DNA of 15,357 bases from Candidatus Eiseniibacteriota bacterium (lineage in GTDB: Bacteria; Arandabacterota; Arandabacteria; JAGLYR01): contig JAGLYR010000227.1 in NCBI GenBank assembly GCA_023132135.1, positions 1 through 15,357 on the forward strand, written 5' to 3'. Positions within the stretch are counted from its first letter, which is position 1. Each line of letters starts with the position of its first letter. Shown here piece by piece: positions 1-7,737 of this stretch. The notes under the pieces are model-generated. The model searched no databases. It worked only from the letters and a program-made list of their open reading frames with translations, and was not told where the DNA came from. The position numbers were made by a program, and so were the translations under genes.

Positions 1-28
1 GCACGAAGCACGGAGCACGAAGCACTGT
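1..28. repeat. Heptamer tandem repeat, unit GCACGAA (about 4 copies)
   Basis: Four consecutive 7-bp units read GCACGAA, GCACGGA, GCACGAA and GCACTGT. The first four bases are constant and the last three vary. The array touches the left edge and may continue outside the window. It lies 36 bp before the biotin carboxylase start codon, in its probable 5' leader. Two other unrelated arrays with the same 7-bp period lie upstream of genes further right. Confidence 0.7.
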
Positions 29-64
29 TTCTGATCCTCCTCTCCCTGGACTAGGAATCGTCTG

Positions 65-1564
65 ATGCTCAAGAAAATCCTGGTAGCGAACCGAGGCGAA
101 ATCGCAGTCCGCGTCCTGCGCGCCGCGCGGGAAATGGGTATCCCCACGGTGGCCGTTTACTCCGAGGCCGACGACGACGCTTTCCATCTCCGGTTCGCCG
201 ACGAGACGGTCTGCATCGGGCCGGCTGAGCCGGCGGCCAGCTACCTGAACTTCGACCGCATCTTCGAAGCCGTTGAGACCACGGGCGCAGATGCCCTCCA
301 CCCGGGCTACGGGTTCCTTGCCGAGAACTATCAGTTCGCTCAAGAGTGCGAGAAGCAGGGCATCACCTTTATCGGCTCCTCCTCCGAATCCATCCGCCTC
401 CTGGGATCCAAGACCGAGTCACGGCAAGCCATGATGGCCGCAGGTATCCCGCTTATTCCCGGGATGCACGCCACGGCCGATTCCACCGAGGAGTTTGTTG
501 CCGAAGCCGGAAAGGTGGGCTATCCCGTCCTCATCAAGGCCGCCGGCGGCGGCGGCGGCAAGGGCATGAGGATTGTCCGGGATGAGTCGGGGCTGGAGGA
601 AGCGGTAGCGGCTGCTCGCCGCGAGGCCGGATCGGCCTTCGGGAACGATGCCGTGTACCTGGAGAAGCTGATCGAGAAACCGCGTCATGTGGAATTCCAG
701 ATCCTGGCGGACCAGCACGGGAACGCCATCCATCTCTTCGAGCGAGAGTGCTCCATCCAGCGGCGGCATCAGAAGATCGTCGAGGAGAGCCCATCGGTCG
801 CACTGGACCCGGAACTCCGCCAGAGGATGGGAGAAACGGCGGTCAAGGTCGTCCTTGCCAGCAACTACACCAACGCCGGCACCGTCGAGTTTCTGCTGGA
901 CCGGAACCGGGAGTTCTACTTTCTTGAGGTCAATACCCGGATCCAGGTGGAACACCCGGTGACGGAGCTCATCACAGGGATCGATCTGGTGAAAGCCCAG
1001 ATACGGATTGCCGCGGGAGAACCTCTGGGAATTCGACAGGAGGATCTCTTGCAGCGGGGGCATGCCATCGAGTGCCGGGTGTACGCCGAGGACCCCGAGA
1101 ACAACTTCCTCCCCTGCGCAGGGAAAATCCTGTTTGCGGAGGAACCGGTGGGACCGGGAATCCGGGTGGATTCCGGGATCTACTCCGGCTACACGGTTCC
1201 GGTACACTACGATCCCATTCTCTCGAAGGTTATCGTCTGGGCGGAAACCCGGGACGAGGCCATCCAGAAAATGAGACAGGCCCTGGCTGCCTATCCGATC
1301 CTGGGCATCCGAACCATCGTGCCATTCCTCGGGGCCGTTCTGGACCACCCGGAGTTCGTGGGGGGAAACACCTACACCGACTTCATTGATGAGCACTTGA
1401 AGGACTGGACCCTCGAGACGGACGAGGGGGATGTTCTGGACGCGGCCCTGATTGCCGGCGCCCTGGCAACCAGCAAGCGAACCACGGATCTTCCCGCCGG
1501 CGTCCGCCGGATGCCGACTCCCTGGGAAACTCTGGGGAAATGGGAAATCGCCGCGAGGTCGTAG
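65..1564 (+). CDS. accC: Biotin carboxylase subunit of a biotin-dependent carboxylase (AccC/PycA family)
   Basis: The family carboxylates carrier-bound biotin using ATP and bicarbonate, in the cytoplasm. The 499-residue protein is full length. It opens with the N-terminal motif KKILVANRGEIAVRV and has an ATP-grasp core with the glycine-rich loop AAGGGGGKGM (Lys158 and Lys166). The signature EVNTRIQVEHPVTE gives Glu288, Asn290 and Arg292, the same numbers as the Escherichia coli AccC active site. A C-terminal biotin carboxylase domain follows, with HAIECRVYAEDP and PYDPILSK-like motifs. The ATG is preceded by AGGA eight bases upstream. The biotin carrier gene starts 18 bp downstream, so the two are co-transcribed. 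Which acyl acceptor is used (acetyl-, propionyl-CoA or pyruvate) cannot be read from this subunit. The stop codon TAG opens a TAGCCCGCGG motif seen at other gene ends here. Confidence 0.97.
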   Translation: MLKKILVANRGEIAVRVLRAAREMGIPTVAVYSEADDDAFHLRFADETVCIGPAEPAASYLNFDRIFEAVETTGADALHPGYGFLAENYQFAQECEKQGITFIGSSSESIRLLGSKTESRQAMMAAGIPLIPGMHATADSTEEFVAEAGKVGYPVLIKAAGGGGGKGMRIVRDESGLEEAVAAARREAGSAFGNDAVYLEKLIEKPRHVEFQILADQHGNAIHLFERECSIQRRHQKIVEESPSVALDPELRQRMGETAVKVVLASNYTNAGTVEFLLDRNREFYFLEVNTRIQVEHPVTELITGIDLVKAQIRIAAGEPLGIRQEDLLQRGHAIECRVYAEDPENNFLPCAGKILFAEEPVGPGIRVDSGIYSGYTVPVHYDPILSKVIVWAETRDEAIQKMRQALAAYPILGIRTIVPFLGAVLDHPEFVGGNTYTDFIDEHLKDWTLETDEGDVLDAALIAGALATSKRTTDLPAGVRRMPTPWETLGKWEIAARS

Positions 1565-1582
1565 CCCGCGGAAAGGCAGATC

Positions 1583-2089
1583 ATGATCAGCGCGGAACTC
1601 GTGTACAACGGAGAGAGATACCTGGTTTCCGTGGACAGGCCGGAAGGAGCCACGGCCGCCAGGATTGATGAGCGATCCATTGAAGCCGAAATCACGAGGC
1701 TCAGCCCCGATTGCTTCTCCCTCAGAATCGGCCCGAAGCAAACCACAGTCTTCGTTGCCCGGTCCGACGAGAAGGTATTCGTTCATGTGGGCGGCCGGCT
1801 GTTCGAGTTCGAAGAGGCGGGTGCTCAGGGCGGGGCGTTCGCCGGCGGCGGCGGGGCTGTGGCCGACGGCTCGGTGTCCTCTCCCATGCCCGGACGCGTC
1901 GTCAAGATGGCCGTCCAGGAAGGCCAGCAAGTCGAGAAAAACCAGGTCCTCGTAATCGTCGAAGCCATGAAGATGGAGAACCCTCTCAAGTCTTCTGTGG
2001 CAGGCACGGTCAAGAAAATCCACTACGCGGAGGGCGATCTGGTGGACGCCGGAAAACCCATCGTCGAGGTCGAGCCCGCGGAGGAGTAG
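1583..2089 (+). CDS. Biotin carboxyl carrier protein
   Basis: This 168-residue protein carries biotin between the biotin carboxylase and a carboxyltransferase. Its C-terminal biotinyl/lipoyl domain (about residues 92-165) contains the biotinylation motif VEAMKMEN, with Lys130 as the modified residue, and the opening SSPMPGRVVKM typical of the fold. The first 80 residues form a separate beta-rich domain (YNGERYLVSVD, then VHVGGRLFEFEE). This resembles the linker domain in acyl-CoA carboxylases and decarboxylases more than the short N-terminus of fatty-acid AccB. A glycine/alanine hinge (GGAFAGGGGAV) separates the two domains. Together with accC this suggests a propionyl-CoA/acyl-CoA or pyruvate carboxylase-type enzyme; the carboxyltransferase subunit must lie elsewhere. 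The stop codon is the first codon of a TAGCCCGCATTTCTCA repeat element. Confidence 0.93.
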   Translation: MISAELVYNGERYLVSVDRPEGATAARIDERSIEAEITRLSPDCFSLRIGPKQTTVFVARSDEKVFVHVGGRLFEFEEAGAQGGAFAGGGGAVADGSVSSPMPGRVVKMAVQEGQQVEKNQVLVIVEAMKMENPLKSSVAGTVKKIHYAEGDLVDAGKPIVEVEPAEE

Positions 2090-2104
2090 CCCGCATTTCT
2101 CATC
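2087..2104. repeat. TAGCCCGC-type element beginning at a stop codon
   Basis: The 18 bases TAGCCCGCATTTCTCATC start exactly at the stop codon of the biotin carrier gene. Sixteen of the 18 match a segment inside the protease gene at 4712-4729. The first 16 match the copy at 13701 at 12 positions. Confidence 0.55.
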
Positions 2105-2180
2105 GGCATGCGTTGCCCGGCCGAGTCCAGGATCGGCAAACATCTGCAACCTGTTGAGCCACAACCTGTTCCGCCGCTAT

Positions 2181-2213
2181 TTGCTTGATCTCCATCCGGA
2201 GATATGATAGAAT
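2181..2213 (+). promoter_or_regulatory. Predicted sigma70-type promoter for the protease gene
   Basis: TTGATC (2185-2190) and TAGAAT (2208-2213) are separated by 17 bp and match the -35 and -10 consensus at 4 and 5 of 6 positions. An overlapping alternative is TTGCTT (2181-2186) with TATGAT (2203-2208) at 16 bp. The stretch is AT-rich compared with its surroundings. Transcription would start near 2220, just before the terminator-like hairpin at 2240-2270 and about 80 bp before the protease start. Confidence 0.5.
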
Positions 2214-2239
2214 AGAAACTGGTAAAGAGACGAGCCGCA

Positions 2240-2270
2240 GGGGGCCGGCCGCAAGGCCGGACCCCCTTTT
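2240..2270 (+). terminator. Intrinsic terminator-like hairpin in the protease leader
   Basis: Arms GGGGG-CCGGCC (2240-2250) and GGCCGG-A-CCCCC (2255-2266) pair over 11 bp with one bulged A. They close a GCAA tetraloop and are followed by TTTT (2267-2270). It could terminate the carboxylase transcript. It lies after the predicted protease promoter, so it may instead attenuate that transcript. The protease ribosome binding site GAGGAGGT is at 2286-2293. Confidence 0.7.
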
Positions 2271-2298
2271 GTATTGCGTGCCGTAGAGGAGGTACGAA

Positions 2299-5200
2299 GT
2301 GAGAAGCCGCCATGTACTGATCGGGGTTCTGGCGACGATCTTTCTGGGTTCAGGTTCCGTTTGCGCGGAGCCAACCTGGATTCCCCTTGGGCCGGGCAAT
2401 CCCGGAGACCCCGTTTCCATCGACCTCCTCCTCGCAACCCCGGACGAAGTGGTGCTGGAGATCCGGATTCCCGGGTTCTTCGCCGAGGAAACCGCGACCG
2501 CCCACGGCTCCTTCACGCGAATCAGAATTCCGGGTTGTGGCCGGACAGCCCGCATTGGAAACGCGCTTCTACCCATTTTGAGGAAGGCCATCGAGGTTCC
2601 GCAGGGTTCCGCGCCGCAAATCGAGATCCTGGAGCAGACGACCTCGCGATACGATCTTCGGGGACTGGGGATGCCCCCGCGCGTGTTCCCTGTTCAGGCC
2701 CCCGTGGAGAAGATGCCCGGGGCCAGGGAATCCGCCCCATTCTCCCTCTCCATGGATTTCTATGCATCCCATTCGTCGTATCCGAAAGATCTCGCCCGGG
2801 TGACCGAAACGGGTCAGATCCGAGCCCATCGATTTGCGATGCTGCAGTTCGCGCCCGTGATCTACGTGCCGGCGCAGGGGACAATCGAGGCGACTGAGCG
2901 GATGGTCGTGAGGATCACGAACCCCGGCGCAGATCTTATGCGAACCCGGCAGGTTCTTGACCGGTACGCCTCCCCGGAGTTCGACGAGATCGCGTCACGG
3001 GTGCTTCTGAACCGTCGGGCCGGATCTGCCAAGGCCGTGCCCCCGTTGCCCGCGGGGTATCTCATCATCACCAACGCCGGCTTCTACGACGAGATGCAAC
3101 CTCTCGCCCAATGGAAAAACGGCAAGGGGTACCAGACCACCGTGACTCGCACATCCGACATTCCAGGCGGCGCCACGACAGCAGCCATCCGGGATTACAT
3201 CCAGGACGCATACGACAACTGGGACATCCCTCCAGCCTTCGTCCTTCTCGTAGGTGACGTGGCGGACATCCCCAACTGGACGGGGACCACTTCCAGCAAT
3301 CCGCCCACGGACCTCTACTACAGCACCCTGGCGGGCGAGGACTTCGTCCCCGACCTGGGAATTGGGCGCTTTTCCGTGGCGACCTCCGCACAGGCCGCCG
3401 CTCTGGTCCAGAAAACCATCGACTACGAGAAACTCCTCATTGCCTCAGGAACCGCCTGGCTCAAGAAAGCCGTATTCATGGCATCCGAGGACAACTACAC
3501 AGTTTCCGAGGGAACTCACGACTACTGCATCACGAACTACATGGACCCGGCGGGCTTCACTTCGGACAAGCTCTACTGCCACACCTGCGACGCCACCACG
3601 CAGCAGGTGAGGGACGCGTTCAACAACGGCCGGGTACTGGGGATTTACTCGGGCCACGGCGGCACAACCTCGTGGGTCGACGGTCCAGCCTTTTCCCAGA
3701 GCGACGTCAATGCTCTCACGAATCTCGACCTGTACCCCTTTGTGCAGAGCTACGCCTGCTACACGGGCAACTACACGCTCTCCGAGTGCTTCGCGGAAAC
3801 CTGGATCCGGGGTTCCGGGAATGGGAGTCTGGCTTTCTGGGCTTCCTCGGTGACCTCTTACTGGGACGAAGACGACGTGCTGGAAAAAGGCGTCTTCCGC
3901 GCGCTGTTCGAGGACGGCGTCACCTGGATCGCCGGAATGACCAACCAGGGCAAGTGGTCTGTCTACGAACACTACAGTGGCGGCGGATCGACACAGCGCT
4001 ACTACGAGATGTACAACCTGATGGGCGATCCTTCCCTGGACGTATGGACCGATTATCCAACCTCCATGGCCGTCACCCATCCGGGCACCTGTCCCGTGGG
4101 CGCCGGATCCTACACAGTCCACGTGGAGGACGGGCGCGGCCCGCTGGCGGATGCTCTCGTCTGCCTGAACATGCAGGGGGATGTGTACAGGACCGCCTAT
4201 ACCGACGCCTATGGGGATGCGGGCCTCGTTCTTGATCCGCCACCGCTCGAGACGGGAACCATGGACCTCACGGTGACCTGCCACAACTTCGCGCCGGCGC
4301 TGGAAACCGTGGAGGTGGTCATTCCGTCCATAGTCTCCGTCGTCCCGGACACCGTCCAGGTCCAGACAGCCACGGCAGTCACCGTCACGGTTCAGGACAC
4401 TCTGTTCCAGCCCATCGCAAACGTGGTCGTCACCATCGATGGCTGGGGTCTCGATCCCGCTCTGGTGGATACGACGGACAAGGCCGGCCAGGCTGTGATC
4501 ACTGTAGATGCACCGTACGGGGAAATCCTCGCGGTCGTGGGCCGGGAAATCGGAGAAAGCCATGATTGCTTCGAGCGTTCCATCGCCGTTGCCGGAGCCT
4601 CTACCCTCCCCAATCCCAGAGTTGAAGCCCGCGTGGATGAGCTGGGCCTTCTGGGAGCCGTTGCCCCGTACTACGAAGGGACCATCACGGGCCGGGCGTC
4701 TCACGCGGGGTTAGCCCGCGTTTCTCACCAGGAATCTGCTGCGGCGACGAAGCCCGGTGAGGAATGCGGACTGGACCTGTTTGCCGTAGGCTGCGGTGTG
4801 GACGCCTTCGTCTCCTCCACCGCGGACACGGCCGTCGTTCGAGTCACACCGGTGAGTCTTGGGGCTATTACCGTAGCCATAACCTGTCCGGGATTCGGAA
4901 TCTACACCGAAGAGGTTCCCGTGATCGATGTCTACGGCCTCCTCTCGGGAACGGTGCGGGACTCATCAACCGCTGATCCCCTGCCGGGCGTACCCGTGGC
5001 TGTCTTCACTGCCGGAGCGGATACCGCCCTGGTTCCGCCCTTTTTCGAAGCGACTACCGATGCGGGAGGAGGATACGCATCTCCCGACAGCATCTCCGCC
5101 GGCCCCTATGATGTGTATGCATCCAACTTCGGCTACCTGGATTTCGTTGGGAACACCACGGTGTACTGGGGCGTCAACACCTATGACATCGACATGACCC

Positions 5201-7152
5201 CTGCCCCATCGGGAATGGTCTCAGGGACTGTAACCGAAGAGGGCACCGGGAGACCCATCACGGCAACCGTCAGAATCTACCGGAGCGACGACATGTCGCT
5301 CCACTCTCAGACCACCTCCGATTCCCTGGCCGCCGGTGCGTATTCGACGGCGCAGTTGCCGTATTTCACCTACCTCTTCCGCGTGAGCGCCGCCCACTTC
5401 ATGACCCAGAACGTCTACATCGCCGTTGACGAAGCAGCCGAGGCCATGAGCTTCCAGATGCTCCCCACCCAGGGCAACCTCCTGGTGATTGACGACGACA
5501 CGGGAGACAAGACGACTGAACCCAAGCGGGGCCCCAAGCGCCGGATGATCCCCTGTGACGGCCGGGACGCAGGCGAAAGCGAGAAGGAGAAAGCGGCGGC
5601 CATGATTGCCCAGGACCTACTGAACTTTGGTTACGACGTGACCACCGAGACGTCCGCATCCACGGATCCCACAACCTGGCTCAACTACGATGCGGTGATC
5701 TGGAGCAGCGGGGACGATACCGCTCCGGTTTCGGTCTCAACGTACCGATCCGGCCTCAATGCTTACGTGGCCTCCCACGGCAAGCTGCTGATTGAGGGCG
5801 GCGAGGTCGGCTACGACGCGGCCAGCTATCCCGGCTACCCGAATTTCGCGGACAGCACCCTCCACGTCGCTGACTGGGAGCACGATTCGTCGGGCAACCT
5901 GACCCTGGACAACCCGGCACACCCCATGGCTGCCACACCCAACCTGCTTCCGGCTGCCCTGCCCATGAGCTACGACAACTACGGCGACCAGGATGCGCTG
6001 ATTCCCGATGCGGAGACCGGGATCCTGTACGGCTGGAGTTCCTACGCGGGGCAGGGCGGCGTGCTGGTGTACGATGACAACCCCGATCCTCAATCGTCCC
6101 AGGTGGTCTTCTTTTCCTTCGACTACGGCAACGTGACGGACACCCAGGGTCGAAAGGATCTCCTCGAGAACGCCATCGCCCATCTTCTGGCCCCGGAATC
6201 CACCCCCGAGGGATCGATCCGCGGCCGGGTCCGACTGTTCGATGAAACCAGCCACGAAGGCGTGATCGTTCGAACCTATCCCATGGGCCTGGCTGATACC
6301 ACGGACTCGGCGGGGAACTACCGGATCGACGGTTTCCATAACGGGACGTATCTCGTGACGGCGAGCAAGACCGGGTTCGCGGATTCGACCGTGAGTATCC
6401 AGATCATCGATGGCGGGACGCTGGAAAACATTGACTTCATGCTCTTCCCCGTCTTCGAGTACATGGACAGCCCGGAGATCGCAATCCCGGACAATAACCC
6501 TGCCGGGATCCGCGTCTACATCGACGTTCCCGACGACCTGGGAATCGTGTCCGTTGCATGCTACGTCGACCTCTCTCATTCTTTCCGCGGAGACCTGCTG
6601 GTGGAGCTGACATCTCCCCAGGGAACCACGGTTCGCCTCCACGACCGGACCGGTGGCTCGTTGGATGATATTGTCACCTGGTATGATTTCGAGACTCCCT
6701 GTGACGGTCCGGGCTCCATGGGCGATCTCGTCGGCGAATCTGCCTTGGGACAGTGGGAACTCTACGTGAGCGACCAGGCCTCCTACGATACCGGGACGTT
6801 GCACACGTGGGGCCTCCGGATTTCGGCTCCGCAGATGTCTGCGGTGGAGGAAGAAACCGCCCGCGGTATCCCCGGGACCTGTTTCCTGGCGCAGAACTAC
6901 CCCAACCCGTTCAATCCGCTGACTCACATCCGGTTTGGCTTGCCCAAGGCCGGCCGCGCGGAGATCTCCATCTTCAACATCAAGGGACAGCGGGTGGCAG
7001 TGCTGGCCTCAGGCCACTTTGAGGCCGGGATACATACCGTCGCATGGGACGGGACCGACGGCAGAGACCATGCTGTGGCTAGCGGCATCTACTTCTGCAA
7101 ATTCGAGGGGGAAGATTACGAGGCGGTGAATCGGATGGTGTTGCTGAAATAG
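2299..7152 (+). CDS. Secreted gingipain-like cysteine protease (peptidase C25) with multidomain tail and type IX sorting domain
   Basis: This 1617-residue exported protein starts at GTG behind a strong GAGGAGGT site. Residues 1-23 look like a signal peptide (cleavage near VCA/EP), followed by a propeptide-like region. The C25 catalytic domain (about 255-590) has YSGHGG with His453 and SYACYTG with Cys487, a His-Cys spacing close to that of RgpB gingipain. Next come Ig-like beta domains (about 595-875), two carboxypeptidase-regulatory-like domains (about 880-960 and 971-1053) and a glutamine-amidotransferase-like fold from LLVIDDD (1061-1290). That fold has EGGE where a nucleophile Cys would sit. 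A third regulatory-like domain (1305-1386) and a proprotein-convertase P domain (1392-1510, SFRGDLLVELTSPQGT) follow. The end is a FlgD-like C-terminal domain with NYPNPFNP at 1533-1540, the T9SS/FCB cell-surface sorting type. Cleavage specificity cannot be inferred. A palindromic repeat lies in frame near residues 801-811. The protein probably digests extracellular protein. Confidence 0.9.
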   Translation: MRSRHVLIGVLATIFLGSGSVCAEPTWIPLGPGNPGDPVSIDLLLATPDEVVLEIRIPGFFAEETATAHGSFTRIRIPGCGRTARIGNALLPILRKAIEVPQGSAPQIEILEQTTSRYDLRGLGMPPRVFPVQAPVEKMPGARESAPFSLSMDFYASHSSYPKDLARVTETGQIRAHRFAMLQFAPVIYVPAQGTIEATERMVVRITNPGADLMRTRQVLDRYASPEFDEIASRVLLNRRAGSAKAVPPLPAGYLIITNAGFYDEMQPLAQWKNGKGYQTTVTRTSDIPGGATTAAIRDYIQDAYDNWDIPPAFVLLVGDVADIPNWTGTTSSNPPTDLYYSTLAGEDFVPDLGIGRFSVATSAQAAALVQKTIDYEKLLIASGTAWLKKAVFMASEDNYTVSEGTHDYCITNYMDPAGFTSDKLYCHTCDATTQQVRDAFNNGRVLGIYSGHGGTTSWVDGPAFSQSDVNALTNLDLYPFVQSYACYTGNYTLSECFAETWIRGSGNGSLAFWASSVTSYWDEDDVLEKGVFRALFEDGVTWIAGMTNQGKWSVYEHYSGGGSTQRYYEMYNLMGDPSLDVWTDYPTSMAVTHPGTCPVGAGSYTVHVEDGRGPLADALVCLNMQGDVYRTAYTDAYGDAGLVLDPPPLETGTMDLTVTCHNFAPALETVEVVIPSIVSVVPDTVQVQTATAVTVTVQDTLFQPIANVVVTIDGWGLDPALVDTTDKAGQAVITVDAPYGEILAVVGREIGESHDCFERSIAVAGASTLPNPRVEARVDELGLLGAVAPYYEGTITGRASHAGLARVSHQESAAATKPGEECGLDLFAVGCGVDAFVSSTADTAVVRVTPVSLGAITVAITCPGFGIYTEEVPVIDVYGLLSGTVRDSSTADPLPGVPVAVFTAGADTALVPPFFEATTDAGGGYASPDSISAGPYDVYASNFGYLDFVGNTTVYWGVNTYDIDMTPAPSGMVSGTVTEEGTGRPITATVRIYRSDDMSLHSQTTSDSLAAGAYSTAQLPYFTYLFRVSAAHFMTQNVYIAVDEAAEAMSFQMLPTQGNLLVIDDDTGDKTTEPKRGPKRRMIPCDGRDAGESEKEKAAAMIAQDLLNFGYDVTTETSASTDPTTWLNYDAVIWSSGDDTAPVSVSTYRSGLNAYVASHGKLLIEGGEVGYDAASYPGYPNFADSTLHVADWEHDSSGNLTLDNPAHPMAATPNLLPAALPMSYDNYGDQDALIPDAETGILYGWSSYAGQGGVLVYDDNPDPQSSQVVFFSFDYGNVTDTQGRKDLLENAIAHLLAPESTPEGSIRGRVRLFDETSHEGVIVRTYPMGLADTTDSAGNYRIDGFHNGTYLVTASKTGFADSTVSIQIIDGGTLENIDFMLFPVFEYMDSPEIAIPDNNPAGIRVYIDVPDDLGIVSVACYVDLSHSFRGDLLVELTSPQGTTVRLHDRTGGSLDDIVTWYDFETPCDGPGSMGDLVGESALGQWELYVSDQASYDTGTLHTWGLRISAPQMSAVEEETARGIPGTCFLAQNYPNPFNPLTHIRFGLPKAGRAEISIFNIKGQRVAVLASGHFEAGIHTVAWDGTDGRDHAVASGIYFCKFEGEDYEAVNRMVLLK
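4703..4729. repeat. TAGCCCGC-type palindromic element inside the protease coding sequence
   Basis: Arms ACGCGGG (4703-4709) and CCCGCGT (4715-4721) pair perfectly around GTTAG. The stretch TAGCCCGCGTTTCTCACC (4712-4729) matches 16 of 18 bases of the element at the biotin carrier stop codon. Here the TAG is out of frame, and the protein reads LARVSH across it, in a low-complexity stretch between beta domains. Confidence 0.45.
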
Positions 7153-7178
7153 GCGCCTCGTGATTCGTGCGCGGCAAC

Positions 7179-7200
7179 GGCCGGCCGCAAGCGACCGGCC
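7179..7200. other. GC-rich hairpin after the protease gene
   Basis: GGCCGG (7179-7184) pairs with CCGGCC (7195-7200), with an inner CGC/GCG pairing. It shares GGCCGGCCGCAAG with the terminator-like hairpin before the protease at 2243-2255. There is no T-tract after it, so it may be a weak or Rho-assisted transcript end, or just a copy of the same repeat. Confidence 0.4.
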
Positions 7201-7405
7201 ATTACCATGTGGAGCAGGGTCGTTCCCTCTGCTTTTCCGAAACGTCAAGAACAAACCGCCCGTGAGCCCCACGCCGATCCGGGATCAATACACACTCACC
7301 GGCACCCCCACTCCATCCTCAACCAGTATAGATGGGGCTTTCCCCGTGACGGTCCATTTCGATACACAGGCAGACCAATATACCATCGTCTTTCTCCATT
7401 GACAA

Positions 7406-7419
7406 GGTCCAATTGGACC
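7406..7419. promoter_or_regulatory. Perfect 14-bp palindrome, possible operator
   Basis: GGTCCAATTGGACC is fully self-complementary. It lies directly after TTGACA (7399-7404) in the long spacer. A partial echo (GGACCCTCCAATT) follows about 20 bp later. A dimeric DNA-binding protein site is possible, but no acceptable -10 box accompanies it. Confidence 0.3.
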
Positions 7420-7558
7420 CCTCCTGGACCCTCCAATTCGCGGCCCCTGTCTACCAGGAACCACGGCTCGGAGCAGGGCAAGGCAGGAAACGGCGAGCCG
7501 GCACGATCAGCCAGGCACCGTGAACGCTTTTGCTTTGACAGTGCCCGATGGCCTATGC

Positions 7559-7579
7559 TAGCCTGGATTGTTCAGGCTA
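7559..7579. repeat. TAGCCTG palindromic element, intergenic copy
   Basis: Arms TAGCCTG and CAGGCTA are perfectly complementary around a GATTGTT loop. Twenty of the 21 bases match the element at 13701-13721; the one difference is in the loop. Here it is not attached to a recognisable gene. Confidence 0.75.
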
Positions 7580-7586
7580 TAACTAG

Positions 7587-7614
7587 GGAAGGGACGTAAA
7601 TGGTAAATCGTAAA
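7587..7614. repeat. GTAAATG heptamer array, direct copy 1
   Basis: A 28-bp segment starts GGAAGGGAC and continues with 7-bp units of the GTAAATG/GTAAATC type. It is repeated without change at 7710-7737. Confidence 0.85.
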
Positions 7615-7673
7615 TGGGGGGAGACGGCGGAGGCAAGGAAGTAGGGGCCTATTCCAATGCAGTTCTCCGAGCG

Positions 7674-7696
7674 CCATTTACCATTTACAATTTACG
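7674..7696. repeat. GTAAATG heptamer array, inverted copy
   Basis: The 7-bp units ATTTACC, ATTTACA and ATTTACG are the reverse complement of the flanking arrays. They match the upstream copy at 21 of 23 positions. In RNA this segment could pair with either direct copy. Confidence 0.8.
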
Positions 7697-7709
7697 GGTG
7701 TTGGTTTTC

Positions 7710-7737
7710 GGAAGGGACGTAAATGGTAAATCGTAAA
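7710..7737. repeat. GTAAATG heptamer array, direct copy 2, abutting a ribosome binding site
   Basis: This copy is identical over 28 bp to 7587-7614. Its last bases (AAA, 7735-7737) run into the ribosome binding site AAAGGAGGG (7735-7743) of the S-adenosylhomocysteine hydrolase gene. Confidence 0.85.

Noticed and set aside
419-2164. Long 581-codon open frame on the minus strand opposite the carboxylase genes
   Set aside because: It is antisense to two unmistakable genes, has no family motifs and an unnatural His/Gly/Arg-rich composition typical of high-GC shadow frames.
3445-4704. 419-codon minus-strand open frame opposite the protease
   Set aside because: It is a shadow of the protease frame in GC-rich DNA, with no recognisable domains or ribosome binding site.
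5737-6927. 396-codon minus-strand open frame opposite the protease
   Set aside because: Same reason: antisense to conserved P-domain and regulatory-like domains, and no motif of its own.
7535-7563. Promoter from the perfect TTGACA at 7535
   Set aside because: No acceptable -10 box lies 16-18 bp downstream; TATGCT is only 13 bp away.
7207-7599. 130-codon plus-strand frame in the spacer after the protease
   Set aside because: It spans a hairpin, a palindrome and a repeat copy, has no binding site or recognisable motif, and is Arg/Pro-rich as expected by chance at this GC.
7587-7737. CRISPR array
   Set aside because: There are only two direct copies and one inverted copy, with low-complexity heptamer content, no regular spacers and no cas genes nearby.
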